The translations under genes were made by a program, and so were the position numbers. Positions 54,107-62,766 of a DNA stretch of 64,000 bases are shown piece by piece (within the stretch, counting starts at the first letter, position 1; the number at the start of each line of letters is the position of its first letter). The notes beneath the pieces are model-generated. The model saw only the letters and a list, made by a program, of their open reading frames with translations, was not told the DNA's origin and searched no databases. This stretch comes from Anaeromyxobacter soli (GTDB lineage: Bacteria; Myxococcota; Myxococcia; Myxococcales; Anaeromyxobacteraceae): contig NZ_JAKZLF010000010.1 of NCBI RefSeq assembly GCF_022808855.1, forward strand, positions 94,482 to 158,481, read 5' to 3'.

Positions 54107-55395
54107 GCGTGAGCGGAACGAGCGCGGCGGGCGAGAAGCGGCTGAGCGGGGCGGCCCCGGCGCGGCGGCCCGCGCCGGCCTTCGACGCGGCGCGCGCGCG
54201 CGAGGACTTCCCGATCCTGCGCCAGCGCGTCCACGGCCGTCCGCTCGTGTACCTCGACAACGCCGCGACGACCCAGAAGCCGCGCGCCGTAATCGACGCG
54301 ATCTCCCGGTACTACGAGGAGGACAACGCGAACGTGCACCGCGGCGTGCACCTCCTGTCCGAGCGCGCCACGCGCCGCCACGACGAGGCGCGCAAGCGCG
54401 TGGCGCGCTTCATCGGCGCCCCGGATCCGCGCGAGGTGATCTTCGTCCGCGGCACCACCGAGGCGGTGAACCTCGTCGCGCAGACGTTCGGGCGGACGCG
54501 GGTCGGGGCCGGCGACGAGGTGCTCGTCACCGAGCTCGAGCACCACTCCAACATCGTCCCCTGGCAGATGCTCTGCCAGGAGAAGGGCGCGCGGCTGCGC
54601 GTCGTGCCCGTGACCGACACGGGCGACCTCGACCTCGACGCGCTCGAGGCGCTCCTCGGCCCCCGCACCCGGCTCCTCGCGGTGACGCAGGTCTCGAACG
54701 CGCTCGGGACGGTGAACCCGCTGCCCGAGATCATCGCGCGGGCGAAGGCGAGGGGCGTGCCGGTGCTCGTGGACGGCGCCCAGGGCGCGCCGCACCTCGG
54801 CTTCGACGCCGCCGCCTCCGGCGCGGACTTCTACGCGTTCAGCGGCCACAAGCTGTACGGGCCCACCGGCGTGGGCGTGCTGTGGGGGCGCCGCGAGCAC
54901 CTCGAGGCGATGCCGCCCTGGCAGGGCGGGGGGGACATGATCCTCTCCGTCACCTTCGAGAAGACGATCTACAACGCGCTGCCCCACAAGTTCGAGGCCG
55001 GCACGCCCGACATCGCCGGCGCGATCGGGCTCGCCGCCGCCATCGACTACGTGGACGGCCTCGGCCTCGAGGCGATCGCCGCGCACGAGCGCGAGCTCCT
55101 CGCGCTCGCGGTGGACGCGCTCGAGGCGGAGGAGGGCGTGCGCCTCGTCGGCACGCCGCGCGAGCGCGCGGGGGTGGTCTCCTTCCTCGTCGGGGACGTC
55201 CACCCGCACGACGTCGGCACCGTGCTCGACCGGCACGGGGTGGCCGTCCGCGCCGGGCACCACTGCGCCCAGCCGCTCATGCAGCGCCTCGGCCTCGCGG
55301 CGACGGCCCGCGCGTCGTTCGGGCTCTACAACACCCCCGAGGACGTCGACGCGCTCGTGCGCGGGATCCGCGCGGTCCGGGAGATGTTCGCCTGA
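54103..55395 (+). CDS. sufS: Cysteine desulfurase SufS
   Basis: A PLP enzyme of 430 residues that releases sulfur from cysteine for cluster assembly. It has YLDNAATTQKP, PLP Lys250 (FSGHKLYGPTG) and catalytic Cys388 (RAGHHCAQPLM), the group II form that needs a SufE or SufU partner. A short extra N-terminal Ala/Pro segment (~1-27) precedes the fold. It overlaps sufD by 4 bases. It is a different group from the desulfurase domain at 7618-8774, whose catalytic motif is SSGSACHSG. Confidence 0.97.
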   Translation: MSVSGTSAAGEKRLSGAAPARRPAPAFDAARAREDFPILRQRVHGRPLVYLDNAATTQKPRAVIDAISRYYEEDNANVHRGVHLLSERATRRHDEARKRVARFIGAPDPREVIFVRGTTEAVNLVAQTFGRTRVGAGDEVLVTELEHHSNIVPWQMLCQEKGARLRVVPVTDTGDLDLDALEALLGPRTRLLAVTQVSNALGTVNPLPEIIARAKARGVPVLVDGAQGAPHLGFDAAASGADFYAFSGHKLYGPTGVGVLWGRREHLEAMPPWQGGGDMILSVTFEKTIYNALPHKFEAGTPDIAGAIGLAAAIDYVDGLGLEAIAAHERELLALAVDALEAEEGVRLVGTPRERAGVVSFLVGDVHPHDVGTVLDRHGVAVRAGHHCAQPLMQRLGLAATARASFGLYNTPEDVDALVRGIRAVREMFA

Positions 55396-55425
55396 GCCGC
55401 GCCTCGCGGCGGCCGGAGTGAGGAC

Positions 55426-55875
55426 ATGTCGGAGCTGACGGATCTGTACCAGGAGGTGGTGCTCGACCACGGCAAGCGACCCCGCAACTACGGGCCGCTC
55501 GAGGGGGCGACGCACCGCGCGGAGGGCCTGAACCCGCTGTGCGGGGACCGGATCGCCGTCCAGGCGCGGCTCGAGGACGGCGTCGTCCGCGACGTCCGCT
55601 TCGAGGGGAGCGGCTGCGCGATCTCGAAGGCCTCGGCCTCGGTCATGACCGGGTTCGCGAAGGGCAGGACGCCGGCCGAGATCGACGCGGTGTTCGAGCA
55701 GTTCCACCGCCTGGTCACGGAGGGGCCCGGCGCGGTGGACGCGGAGTCGCTCGGCAAGCTCGCCGTGTTCGGGGGCGTGCACGAGTACCCGACCCGCGTG
55801 AAGTGCGCGAGCCTCCCGTGGCACGCGCTGCGCCAGGCGCTGCGCGGCGGCGGCGAGGCGATCTCGACGGAGTGA
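55426..55875 (+). CDS. sufU: SufU-type sulfur acceptor/scaffold protein
   Basis: An IscU-like protein of 149 residues. Cys39 (NPLCGDRI), Cys64 (GSGCAISKAS) and Cys127 (VKCASLPW) with Asp41 match the zinc-binding, sulfur-accepting site of SufU. It takes sulfur from SufS. It starts 30 bases after sufS, behind GGAGTGAGGAC. Confidence 0.96.
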   Translation: MSELTDLYQEVVLDHGKRPRNYGPLEGATHRAEGLNPLCGDRIAVQARLEDGVVRDVRFEGSGCAISKASASVMTGFAKGRTPAEIDAVFEQFHRLVTEGPGAVDAESLGKLAVFGGVHEYPTRVKCASLPWHALRQALRGGGEAISTE

Positions 55876-55877
55876 CC

Positions 55878-56441
55878 ATGGCCTTCTCCCGCACGCCCAC
55901 CTCCACGCGGCGCGACGTCCCGGCCGTCCGGGTCCCGGACGGCGACCGTGTCCTGCTCCCCTCCGGCACGTGGCTCGTCGTGCAGCAGGCGCTGGGCGGT
56001 CAGTTCACCGCCATGACCGAGCTCGGCGGACTCGTCCGCATCGACGGCACCGACGCGGACGCGCTCGGCCCGGAGTTCGAGGCGGAGGCCCGGAGGTTCG
56101 CGGCAGAGCGCGCCGCGGCGGTGGAGGGCCCGTTCGACGAGGAGAAGGTCTGGGAGGCGCTCCGGACGGTCTACGACCCGGAGATCCCCGCGAGCATCGT
56201 CGAGCTCGGCCTCGTCTACGCGCTCGCCGCCGAGCCGGTGGAGGGCGGCCACAAGGTGCACGTGAAGATGACGCTCACGGCGCCGGGCTGCGGCATCGGT
56301 CCGGTGCTCGTGGACGACGTGCGGCGCAGCGTGCTCGGCGTGCCGGGCGTGAAGGACGTCGACGTCGAGCTCGTCTTCGATCCGCCCTGGGACCCGTCGC
56401 GGATGAGCGAGGCGGCGCGGCTGCACCTCGGGATGATGTAG
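55878..56441 (+). CDS. sufT: SufT/MIP18 family Fe-S maturation protein
   Basis: A protein of 187 residues with an N-terminal extension (~1-75) and a DUF59/MIP18 domain (~85-187; TVYDPEIPASIVELGLVYAL, TLTAPGCGIGPVLVDDV). SufT aids Fe-S cluster transfer to target proteins. It is the last gene of the operon, beginning 2 bases after sufU. Confidence 0.93.
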   Translation: MAFSRTPTSTRRDVPAVRVPDGDRVLLPSGTWLVVQQALGGQFTAMTELGGLVRIDGTDADALGPEFEAEARRFAAERAAAVEGPFDEEKVWEALRTVYDPEIPASIVELGLVYALAAEPVEGGHKVHVKMTLTAPGCGIGPVLVDDVRRSVLGVPGVKDVDVELVFDPPWDPSRMSEAARLHLGMM

Positions 56442-56447
56442 GGACCC

Positions 56448-56810
56448 TCAGCTCTCCACGACGTACTTCAGCACGGTCGAGGCGATCCGGACGACGTCCC
56501 CGTGGCGGAGCGTCTGCTCCTGGACGAGCTTCGAGTTGAGGAACGTCCCGTTCGTCGAGTCGAGGTCCACGAGCACGTGGACGCCCCCCGAGACGAAGAT
56601 CCGCGCGTGCCGGCGCGACGCCTGGTCCGAGCCCACCACGACCGTGTTCCCGGCCTCCCGGCCGATCGTCACGTCCTCGTCGCCCAGGGCGTAGGTGCGT
56701 CCCTTCTCCGCCCCGTCGGCGGCGTGGACGACGACGAGGGAGGCTTTCGCGGTTCGGGCGCGGCCGGTCGCCTGGGGCGCCGCGCCGACGCGGGTCTCGT
56801 CGAGGCTCAT
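56448..56810 (-). CDS. Stand-alone FHA-domain protein
   Basis: A protein of 120 residues holding one forkhead-associated phosphothreonine-binding domain (~25-118): VTIGREAGNTVVV, SRRHARIF and DSTNGTFLNS carry the conserved Arg, Ser, His and Asn. It converges on the SUF operon end with a 6-base gap. The partner kinase is not in this window. The first ATG is used; a short Thr-rich N-terminus (MSLDETRVG) could be a phosphorylation site. Confidence 0.92.
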   Translation of the reverse strand: MSLDETRVGAAPQATGRARTAKASLVVVHAADGAEKGRTYALGDEDVTIGREAGNTVVVGSDQASRRHARIFVSGGVHVLVDLDSTNGTFLNSKLVQEQTLRHGDVVRIASTVLKYVVES

Positions 56811-56996
56811 GCCATCGCGTTAGCACGGCCGGGAGGGAGCGAGAAAGGGGGCGGGGTACGCACAAGGTGGGCCGGTTTCCGTGCGCGCGGGCGTGCGCTC
56901 CCGCCGCGAGCGCACGATCCCGCGCCGCGTGCGAATCGCGTGCCTCCTCTACAGCTTTTGCCCTGAGCAATTCACGGATCCAAGGGGGAGGGCACC

Positions 56997-57878
56997 ATGA
57001 ACAATCGGTGGAGGAGAGCCGCGATCCTCGCGGCGCTGCTCGTCGGGGCGCCTGCCTACGGGCAAGGCGCCGGGTCGCAGATGGGGACGGGCGGCCAGCG
57101 GTCACCGGGTGACGACGCGCCGCGGAGCTCGACGAGCAACCGGGGCACGGGATCGAGCGCGACCGAGCAAGGCTCGACCGGCAGCCGCGGGTCGACCAGC
57201 AGCACGATGGGGACCGGGAGCGCCGGGACCGAGTCCGGCAAGGCGCTGAAGAAGGATCTGGTGAAGGCCGTCCAGGAGCTGCACGCGGCCAACCAGACCG
57301 AGGTGCAGCTCGGTCAGCTCGGCGCCCAGAGCGCCCAGGCGCCCGAGGTGAAGCAGTACGCCGAGAAGCTGGCCCAGGATCACCAGAAGAACGACGACCA
57401 GCTCCAGCAGCTCGCGCAGACGATGGGCGTGAACCTGCAGGGCGAGGAGACCCGGGAGAAGACGAAGGAAGGCCAGGAGCGCGTGACGGACCTGCAGAAG
57501 AAGCAGGGCGCCGAGTTCGACAAGGCCTTCATGAAGGACATGGTCAAGGACCACAAGAAGGACACGAAGGAGGTCGAGAAGGCGGCGAAGGAGGCGCGCA
57601 AGGAGAACCAGACGCAGCTCGCCTCGTTCTTCGAGACCACGCACACGACGCTCCAGGGCCACCTGCAGGAGGCGCAGCGGATCGAGAAGCAGCTCGAGCG
57701 GGGCGGCTCGCAGGCGCGCCACGGCTCGCGAGCCGGCGAGATGGGCACCGGCAGCGGCGCGGCAGGCAAGGGTGGCGGGACCGGCGGCGCCGAGGGCCCT
57801 TCCGGCTCCGGGACGGGCAGCGGCAGCGCGCCCACCGGCGCGGGCGGGACCGGCGGCGGGTCGGGCGGCGGCAAGTAG
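56997..57878 (+). CDS. Secreted DUF4142 protein with Gly/Ser-rich tail
   Basis: A protein of 293 residues. A signal peptide (~1-22) and a Ser/Gly/Thr-rich segment (~23-80) lead into a DUF4142 helical domain (~82-235; LHAANQTEVQLGQLGAQSA, VKQYAEKLAQDHQKNDDQL). The C-terminus is a long Gly/Ser/Thr stretch (~236-293). DUF4142 proteins resemble ferritin-like four-helix bundles. Start ATG 56997 follows AAGGGGGAG. It stands alone with a good terminator behind it. Function unknown. Confidence 0.85.
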   Translation: MNNRWRRAAILAALLVGAPAYGQGAGSQMGTGGQRSPGDDAPRSSTSNRGTGSSATEQGSTGSRGSTSSTMGTGSAGTESGKALKKDLVKAVQELHAANQTEVQLGQLGAQSAQAPEVKQYAEKLAQDHQKNDDQLQQLAQTMGVNLQGEETREKTKEGQERVTDLQKKQGAEFDKAFMKDMVKDHKKDTKEVEKAAKEARKENQTQLASFFETTHTTLQGHLQEAQRIEKQLERGGSQARHGSRAGEMGTGSGAAGKGGGTGGAEGPSGSGTGSGSAPTGAGGTGGGSGGGK

Positions 57879-57907
57879 CGACGCTCGAAGAAAGTCGCGA
57901 GAGCGAG

Positions 57908-57939
57908 ACGGCCGGGCACGGCGACGCGCCCGGCCGTTT
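57908..57939 (+). terminator. Intrinsic terminator after the DUF4142 gene
   Basis: ACGGCCGGGC, a 10-base loop, then its exact complement GCCCGGCCGT (57928-57937), followed by TT. The 10-bp stem lies 30 bases after the stop. Confidence 0.75.
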
Positions 57940-57957
57940 CGCGTCCGCGGCGCGCCA

Positions 57958-59862
57958 TCAGCCGCGCACGATCCGCCGCGGCACGCGCACGTCGAACGTC
58001 GCGTCGCCGCGGCGCACCGTCAGGACCACCGCGGTCCCCTCGGGCCCGCGGATCGCGTCCACCGCCCCCGCGAAGCCGAGCTCGGTCACGGCCCGCCCCT
58101 CCACGCGGATCACGAGATCCCCGGCGGCGATGCCCACCTCCGCCGCCCCGCCGCCGGGCACCACCTGCGCGACCTGCAGCCCGTCGTCGCGCGTCGCGAG
58201 GACGATGCCGATCCCGGCGAGATCCACGCGCGGCTCCTCCCCCGCCTCGACCGGCCGGAGCCGGACCTCGAGCGCGCCGGCGCCGCCGCCCGGGGGGGCG
58301 TCCACGCCGACGATGCGCGCGTGGTGCCCGGCCGCGGCGACGAACAGCGAGGCGCGGCGCGGCAGGCTCGAGAGCGCGAAGCGGCCGTCGTCCCCCGTGG
58401 TCGCCTCGGAGAGCGCCGGGAAGGTCGAGGCGGCGCTCTCGGCGAAAGTCCCTTCGACCGAGATGCGCGCGCCGGCGAGCGGGGCGCCCGTCGCGTCGTC
58501 GCGCACGATCCCCTCGACGCGCCCGCCCGGCTCGAGCGCCGCGTCCGCCACCGCCTCCGCGTCCGGCGCGGGGACCTCGACGGCGAGCTCCCGCGAGGGC
58601 GCGTACCCCGGCGCCGACACGGTCACGACGGCGGGACCGGGCGCGAGGTCGTCGAGCGCGTAGCATCCGGACGGATCGATGACCGAGCGGCTCGCCTGCG
58701 GCACGAGGCGGAGCGGCCCGCGGCGCTCGAGCACGGTCACCGTGAACGGCGCGACCGGCCGTCCGGAGGCGGCGTCGCGGACGCAGCCGCGCAGCCGGCC
58801 GCCCGCGCCGAGCTCCAGCAGGAGCTCTCGCGCGCCCGGGCTGACGCGCCGCGCGGTCGCGGGAGCGCGCCCCTCCGCCCGCGCCGTGACGCGGTAGCGC
58901 CCGGCGGCGAGGTCCGCGAGCGCGAAGCGGCCCTCGTCGTCCGTCAGCGATTGCGCGGCGGGGGGGCCGGCGCCCCCGAACGGCCCCTCGGGCGCGGCGG
59001 TGACGAGCGCCCCCGCGATCGGGCCGCCGCCCCTCTCGACGACGCGCCCCGCCACCGGGCCGGGCGACCCGAGCGAACGGTGGGCGGGCCCCAGCGTCAC
59101 GGTCACGCGGCCGTTCAGCAGGGCGAGCCCGTCCACGGGGGCGCGCCCGGGGAGGAACCCGTCCTTGCGCGCCTCGAGGACGGCGCCCTCCGGCGCCGAG
59201 AAGTGGAACTCGCCCGCGGCGTCCGTCGTGAAACGGTCCGCGATGGGCACGAGCGCCGCCTCGGCCGCGGCGCCCGAGAGCCGCACCTCGGCGCCCGCGA
59301 TCGCGTGCCCCTCGCGGTCGACCACGCGGCCGGCGATCGGCGTCGCGGGTACGAGGTGGATCTCGAGCCCGCGCACCGGACGCCCCGCGCGCGCGTCGAG
59401 CTGGACGGGGCTGTGCCCCCACTCCGGCGCGAACGGCAGGAAGCCCGGAGCCACCACCGCCGCGAGGAGCCAGCGACCCTCCGCCGGTGGCTCGAAGCGA
59501 AACGCGCCGTCCGGGCCGGCGCGCACCGAGGCGGCCGCCCCGGCGCGCGAGAAGGTCAGGTCGGCGCCGCCGACGCCGGCGCCGCTCGTGCTCGCGATGA
59601 CGCGTCCCTCGAACGTGGCCGGACCCGGCGCGGCGGAGTCCGCGCCCGCGGCGGGGACGGCGGGGACGCGGATGGGGAGGCGCGACGGTGGGTGATCCGG
59701 CGCCGCGCGCGCGGTGTCGGTCGCGGGCGCGGGCGGGCGGGCGTCCGGGAGCGGAGCGGCGCGCTGCGGCTCGCGCATCGCCCACCAGGCGAGGAGCGCG
59801 GCGAGCGCCGCGGCGAGGAGCACGAGCCCGGCTGCGACGGGCGCGCGGCGGCGATCCGGCAT
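57958..59862 (-). CDS. Carboxypeptidase-regulatory-like repeat protein with C-terminal PDZ domain
   Basis: A 634-residue exported protein. An N-terminal anchor (~10-29; GLVLLAAALAALLAWWAM) and a Pro/Ala-rich segment are followed by about five Ig-like carboxypeptidase-regulatory beta domains (e.g. AGRVVDREGHAIAGAEVRLS; EGIVRDDATGAPLAGARISV). A C-terminal PDZ domain (~555-625; GLQVAQVVPGGGAAEVGIAAGD) closes it. Similar multi-domain proteins are common in myxobacteria and may be surface scaffolds. The PDZ echoes the adjacent proteases, which lie upstream on the same strand. Function is unknown. Confidence 0.8.
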   Translation of the reverse strand: MPDRRRAPVAAGLVLLAAALAALLAWWAMREPQRAAPLPDARPPAPATDTARAAPDHPPSRLPIRVPAVPAAGADSAAPGPATFEGRVIASTSGAGVGGADLTFSRAGAAASVRAGPDGAFRFEPPAEGRWLLAAVVAPGFLPFAPEWGHSPVQLDARAGRPVRGLEIHLVPATPIAGRVVDREGHAIAGAEVRLSGAAAEAALVPIADRFTTDAAGEFHFSAPEGAVLEARKDGFLPGRAPVDGLALLNGRVTVTLGPAHRSLGSPGPVAGRVVERGGGPIAGALVTAAPEGPFGGAGPPAAQSLTDDEGRFALADLAAGRYRVTARAEGRAPATARRVSPGARELLLELGAGGRLRGCVRDAASGRPVAPFTVTVLERRGPLRLVPQASRSVIDPSGCYALDDLAPGPAVVTVSAPGYAPSRELAVEVPAPDAEAVADAALEPGGRVEGIVRDDATGAPLAGARISVEGTFAESAASTFPALSEATTGDDGRFALSSLPRRASLFVAAAGHHARIVGVDAPPGGGAGALEVRLRPVEAGEEPRVDLAGIGIVLATRDDGLQVAQVVPGGGAAEVGIAAGDLVIRVEGRAVTELGFAGAVDAIRGPEGTAVVLTVRRGDATFDVRVPRRIVRG

Positions 59863-59931
59863 GGCGCAGGTATAACGCGCGGCCGGGCGGGACGAGGGCC
59901 GGAGAGCGCCGGGGTCCGGCCGGGGTCGCCC

Positions 59932-60834
59932 CTACGCCGCCAGCGCCGCCGGCCTCGGGCGGATCTCCACCTGCCGCAGCCCCCCTCCGCGCAGCACGTC
60001 CACGCGCAGCGCACCCTCGCCGCCGAGCACCATCGCCCGCACCAGATCGTCGAGCGTCTCGACCGGTCCTCCCGCCGCGCCGACCACCAGGTCCCCGCCG
60101 CGGAGCCCCGCCGCCTCGGCGGGCGAGCCGGCGACGACCTCCATCACGCGCACGGCCCTCCCGTGCCCGGCGGCCTGCGCGTCGGCCGGATCGAGGTCCT
60201 CGCCGCGCGCGGAGACGCCGAGGAAGGGCCTTCGCACCGAGCCGTCGCGGATGAGCACCGAGGCGATCCAGCTCGCGGTGTGCGCCGGGATGGCGAAGCC
60301 GATGCCGTGCGCCCAGGGGAGCATCGCCGTCGTGATGCCGACCACCGCGCCGTGGGCGTCCACGAGCGGCCCGCCGGAGTTGCCGGGGTTCACCGCCGCG
60401 TCGGTCTGCACGAGCCCCTCGAGCACCTCGCCCCGCGCGGCGGGGAGGTTGCGGTGCAGCGCGGAGACGACGCCCGTCGTGACCGAGCGCTCGAAGCCGA
60501 GCGGGTTGCCGATGGCGAGCACGATCTCCCCGACGCGCAGGCGGCGCTCCGCGAGCGGGAGCGGAGGGAGGTCGCGCGCCTCGGCCCGCACGACGGCGAG
60601 GTCCGTGCGCGCGTCCGCGCCGGCGAGCTCGCCCTTCACGGTGCGCGCGCCGGAGAGGCGCACGCGCAGCGGGCCGGGCCCCGCCGCCACGTGCGCGTTC
60701 GTGAGGATCCAGCCGTCCGGCGCGAGCACCACGCCCGACCCGAGGCCGCGCCGGTGCTCGACCCCGACCACGCTCGGCGACGCGAGCGCGACGAGGTCGG
60801 CGAGGCCGCTCGAGAGGTCCGCGATGGGGATCAC
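59932..60834 (-). CDS. Trypsin-like serine protease with PDZ domain (HtrA-like, second gene)
   Basis: A protein of 300 residues from GTG 60834. The S1 catalytic triad is His in WILTNAHVA, Asp in ARTDLAVVRA and Ser in NPGNSGGPLVDA. A C-terminal PDZ domain (~210-290; MEVVAGSPAEAAGLRGGDLV) follows. No signal peptide or transmembrane helix is seen, so it may be cytoplasmic, unlike DegP/DegS. It overlaps the preceding protease gene by 4 bases (GTGA). The gap of 69 bases to the PDZ/regulatory gene shows no feature. Confidence 0.88.
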   Translation of the reverse strand: MIPIADLSSGLADLVALASPSVVGVEHRRGLGSGVVLAPDGWILTNAHVAAGPGPLRVRLSGARTVKGELAGADARTDLAVVRAEARDLPPLPLAERRLRVGEIVLAIGNPLGFERSVTTGVVSALHRNLPAARGEVLEGLVQTDAAVNPGNSGGPLVDAHGAVVGITTAMLPWAHGIGFAIPAHTASWIASVLIRDGSVRRPFLGVSARGEDLDPADAQAAGHGRAVRVMEVVAGSPAEAAGLRGGDLVVGAAGGPVETLDDLVRAMVLGGEGALRVDVLRGGGLRQVEIRPRPAALAA

Positions 60835-61742
60835 GACCGCCTCCCGTGCCCGCGCGCGCCGACCGTGACCGTCACGTCGCGCACCTCTCCGGCGCGCAGC
60901 AGCTTCATCGGGACCGCATCGCCGATCCGGTCCTCGGCGAGGAGCCCGAGGAGCTCGGACGGATCCTGGAGCGTGTCTCCCCCGAACGAGAGGAGCGCGT
61001 CGCCGAGGAGGATCCCGGCGCGCTCGGCGGGGCTCTCCGGCTCGACGCGCGTGACGAGGAGCGCCACGTGCTCGCCGGTCGCCGCGCGGAGCGGGGCCGG
61101 GAGCGGCACGGGCATCGTCGCGAGGCCGAGGTAGCCGCGGCGCACCTCGCCGTGGGCGAGGAGCGACTTCACGACCCGGCGGAGCGTGGCCGGCGGGACG
61201 ATCATCGCGCTGCCGCGCACGAGCCCCGCGGAGAGGAGCCCGAGCGGCGCGCCCCCCGCGGACACCGCGAGGCCGCCCGAGACGCCGGGGTGCAGCGCGA
61301 GCGTGGTCTCGAGGAACCGGTCGATCCGGCCGCCCCGGCCGCCGCGGTACTCGCCCGCTGCGCGCGCGACGAGGCCGAGCCCGACGCGCGGGCTCTTGCC
61401 CGGGCGCGTCACCCCGAGGACGAGCGAACCGGCCGCGAGCGGCGCGTCGGTCCAGGGGGCCGGGGCGATCCCGCCGCCGCGCAGGCGGAGGGCGGCGAGG
61501 TCGGTGGTGGGATCGCGCCCGACGACCTCGGCGACGGCCGTCTCGCCGGACGGCAGCCCGACGTCGATCTCCTCGTCGCGATCGAGGACGTGATGGGCGG
61601 TGACGACGATGCCGTCGGCTGACCAGGCGACGCCGCTCGCCGCGCGGCCGCGGCGGCCCTCGACGCGGACGACGTGCTCCTGGGCGAGGCGGACGAGCGC
61701 GGTGAGCTCGTCGGACAGGGCGGACAGGGTGTGGGCTTCCAT
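60831..61742 (-). CDS. Trypsin-like serine protease with PDZ domain (HtrA-like, first gene)
   Basis: A protein of 303 residues. It has the triad His in VVTAHHVLDRD, Asp in PTTDLAALRL and Ser in HPGVSGGLAVS, with Val for the usual Asn in the GNSGG motif. A C-terminal PDZ domain (~210-295; VTRVEPESPAERAGILLGDA) follows. The N-terminus (MEAHTLSALSDELTALVRL) lacks a signal peptide. ATG 61742 is used. Overlaps the second protease by 4 bases; the two probably work as a pair. Confidence 0.85.
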   Translation of the reverse strand: MEAHTLSALSDELTALVRLAQEHVVRVEGRRGRAASGVAWSADGIVVTAHHVLDRDEEIDVGLPSGETAVAEVVGRDPTTDLAALRLRGGGIAPAPWTDAPLAAGSLVLGVTRPGKSPRVGLGLVARAAGEYRGGRGGRIDRFLETTLALHPGVSGGLAVSAGGAPLGLLSAGLVRGSAMIVPPATLRRVVKSLLAHGEVRRGYLGLATMPVPLPAPLRAATGEHVALLVTRVEPESPAERAGILLGDALLSFGGDTLQDPSELLGLLAEDRIGDAVPMKLLRAGEVRDVTVTVGARGHGRRS

Positions 61743-61897
61743 GGCTTCTCGCTCTCCGTGGGCGCCGGGGACGGTTGGCGCCCGGGGGAAAGCGTAGGAA
61801 GGCGAGCGGGGCGGCACATCGGCGGGAGGGACGGGAGCGCGACCTAATCGATTGGGTAGGATCCGGCGACGCGACGGCGAGATCGGGGGCGGGGACG

Positions 61898-61931
61898 TGG
61901 CCGGGGTCCGGTCGGGGTCGAGGTCGAGGTC
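61898..61931. repeat. GGGGTC/GAGGTC repeat upstream of the LuxR-type gene
   Basis: Runs of GGGGTC and GAGGTC units occupy this part of the 261-base gap between the first protease and the LuxR-type gene. The remaining gap shows no gene; both divergent promoters must lie there. Confidence 0.6.
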
Positions 61932-62003
61932 TGCGCACTCGTCGGATGTTCGAGGTCCCTCCCTCGTCGCGCGCGGTGCGCCGAGCGCCGTTACATCCGC
62001 CTC

Positions 62004-62609
62004 ATGTCCGTCCGCGTCCTCCTCGTCGGCGACGACCCGCTCGCTCGCGCGGGGCTCGCGGCGCTGCTCGCCGGCCGCGCGGATCTCGTGCTCGCGGGCG
62101 AGTCCGACTCCGATGCCGCGGCGGAGTCGATCGTCGCGACCGGGCCGGACGTGGTGCTCTGGGATCTCGGCGTCGCGGGCGAGGCGGCCGAGGCGCTGAA
62201 CGGGGCCGGGACCGCGGCGATCCTGGCCCTCGCGGCGGACGAGTCGCACGCCTCCGAGGCGCTCCGCGCGGGCGCGCGCGGCGTGCTCCTCCGCGGCGTC
62301 ACGCCCGACGCGCTCTCGGCCGCGCTGGTCGCGGTCGCGCGCGGGCTCGCCGTGCTGGAGGCGCCGCTCGCGGGCGAGTGGCTGCGGCTCCCCGACGCGC
62401 CGCTCGCCGCCGAGGGGCTCACGCCCCGCGAGCGCGAGGTGCTCTCGCTCCTCGCCGAGGGGCTCGCGAACAAGGCCATCGCCGCGCGGCTCGGGATCTC
62501 CGACCACACGGCCAAGTTCCACGTGAACGCGATCCTGGGGAAGCTCGGGGTCGAGAGCCGGGCGGAGGCGATCGTCAGGGCCGCGCGGCTGGGGCTCGTG
62601 GCGCTGTAG
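62004..62609 (+). CDS. LuxR/NarL-type regulator with a degenerate receiver
   Basis: A protein of 201 residues. The receiver-like domain (~1-120) keeps the acidic pair (VGDDPLA) and a candidate phospho-Asp (VLWDLG). It lacks the usual switch Thr (LALAADE) and has Arg in place of the conserved Lys (GVLLRGV), so it is probably not a normal phosphorelay receiver. The C-terminal LuxR helix-turn-helix (LTPREREVLSLLAEGLANKA; SDHTAKFHVNAILGKLGVES) is intact. No kinase is adjacent. It is divergent from the protease pair, which it may regulate. Confidence 0.85.
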   Translation: MSVRVLLVGDDPLARAGLAALLAGRADLVLAGESDSDAAAESIVATGPDVVLWDLGVAGEAAEALNGAGTAAILALAADESHASEALRAGARGVLLRGVTPDALSAALVAVARGLAVLEAPLAGEWLRLPDAPLAAEGLTPREREVLSLLAEGLANKAIAARLGISDHTAKFHVNAILGKLGVESRAEAIVRAARLGLVAL

Positions 62610-62766
62610 AGCGGTCGCGAGCGCAGGCGCAGCCGGATGAGGCTGCGCCGGAGCGAGCCGGGGGTCCGGGGGGCCGCGCGGTGTGCGTCTCCCTGGCAAC
62701 GACGTAACCCGCCGGGGAGCGGCGTCGCGCGTCGGCGGGCGACACGAACAGCGCCAGGGGGACGCC

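Noticed and set aside
57772..61134. A long plus-strand open frame over the PDZ and protease genes
   Set aside because: Low-complexity Arg/Ala-rich translation with no motif; the minus-strand genes have catalytic triads and PDZ domains.
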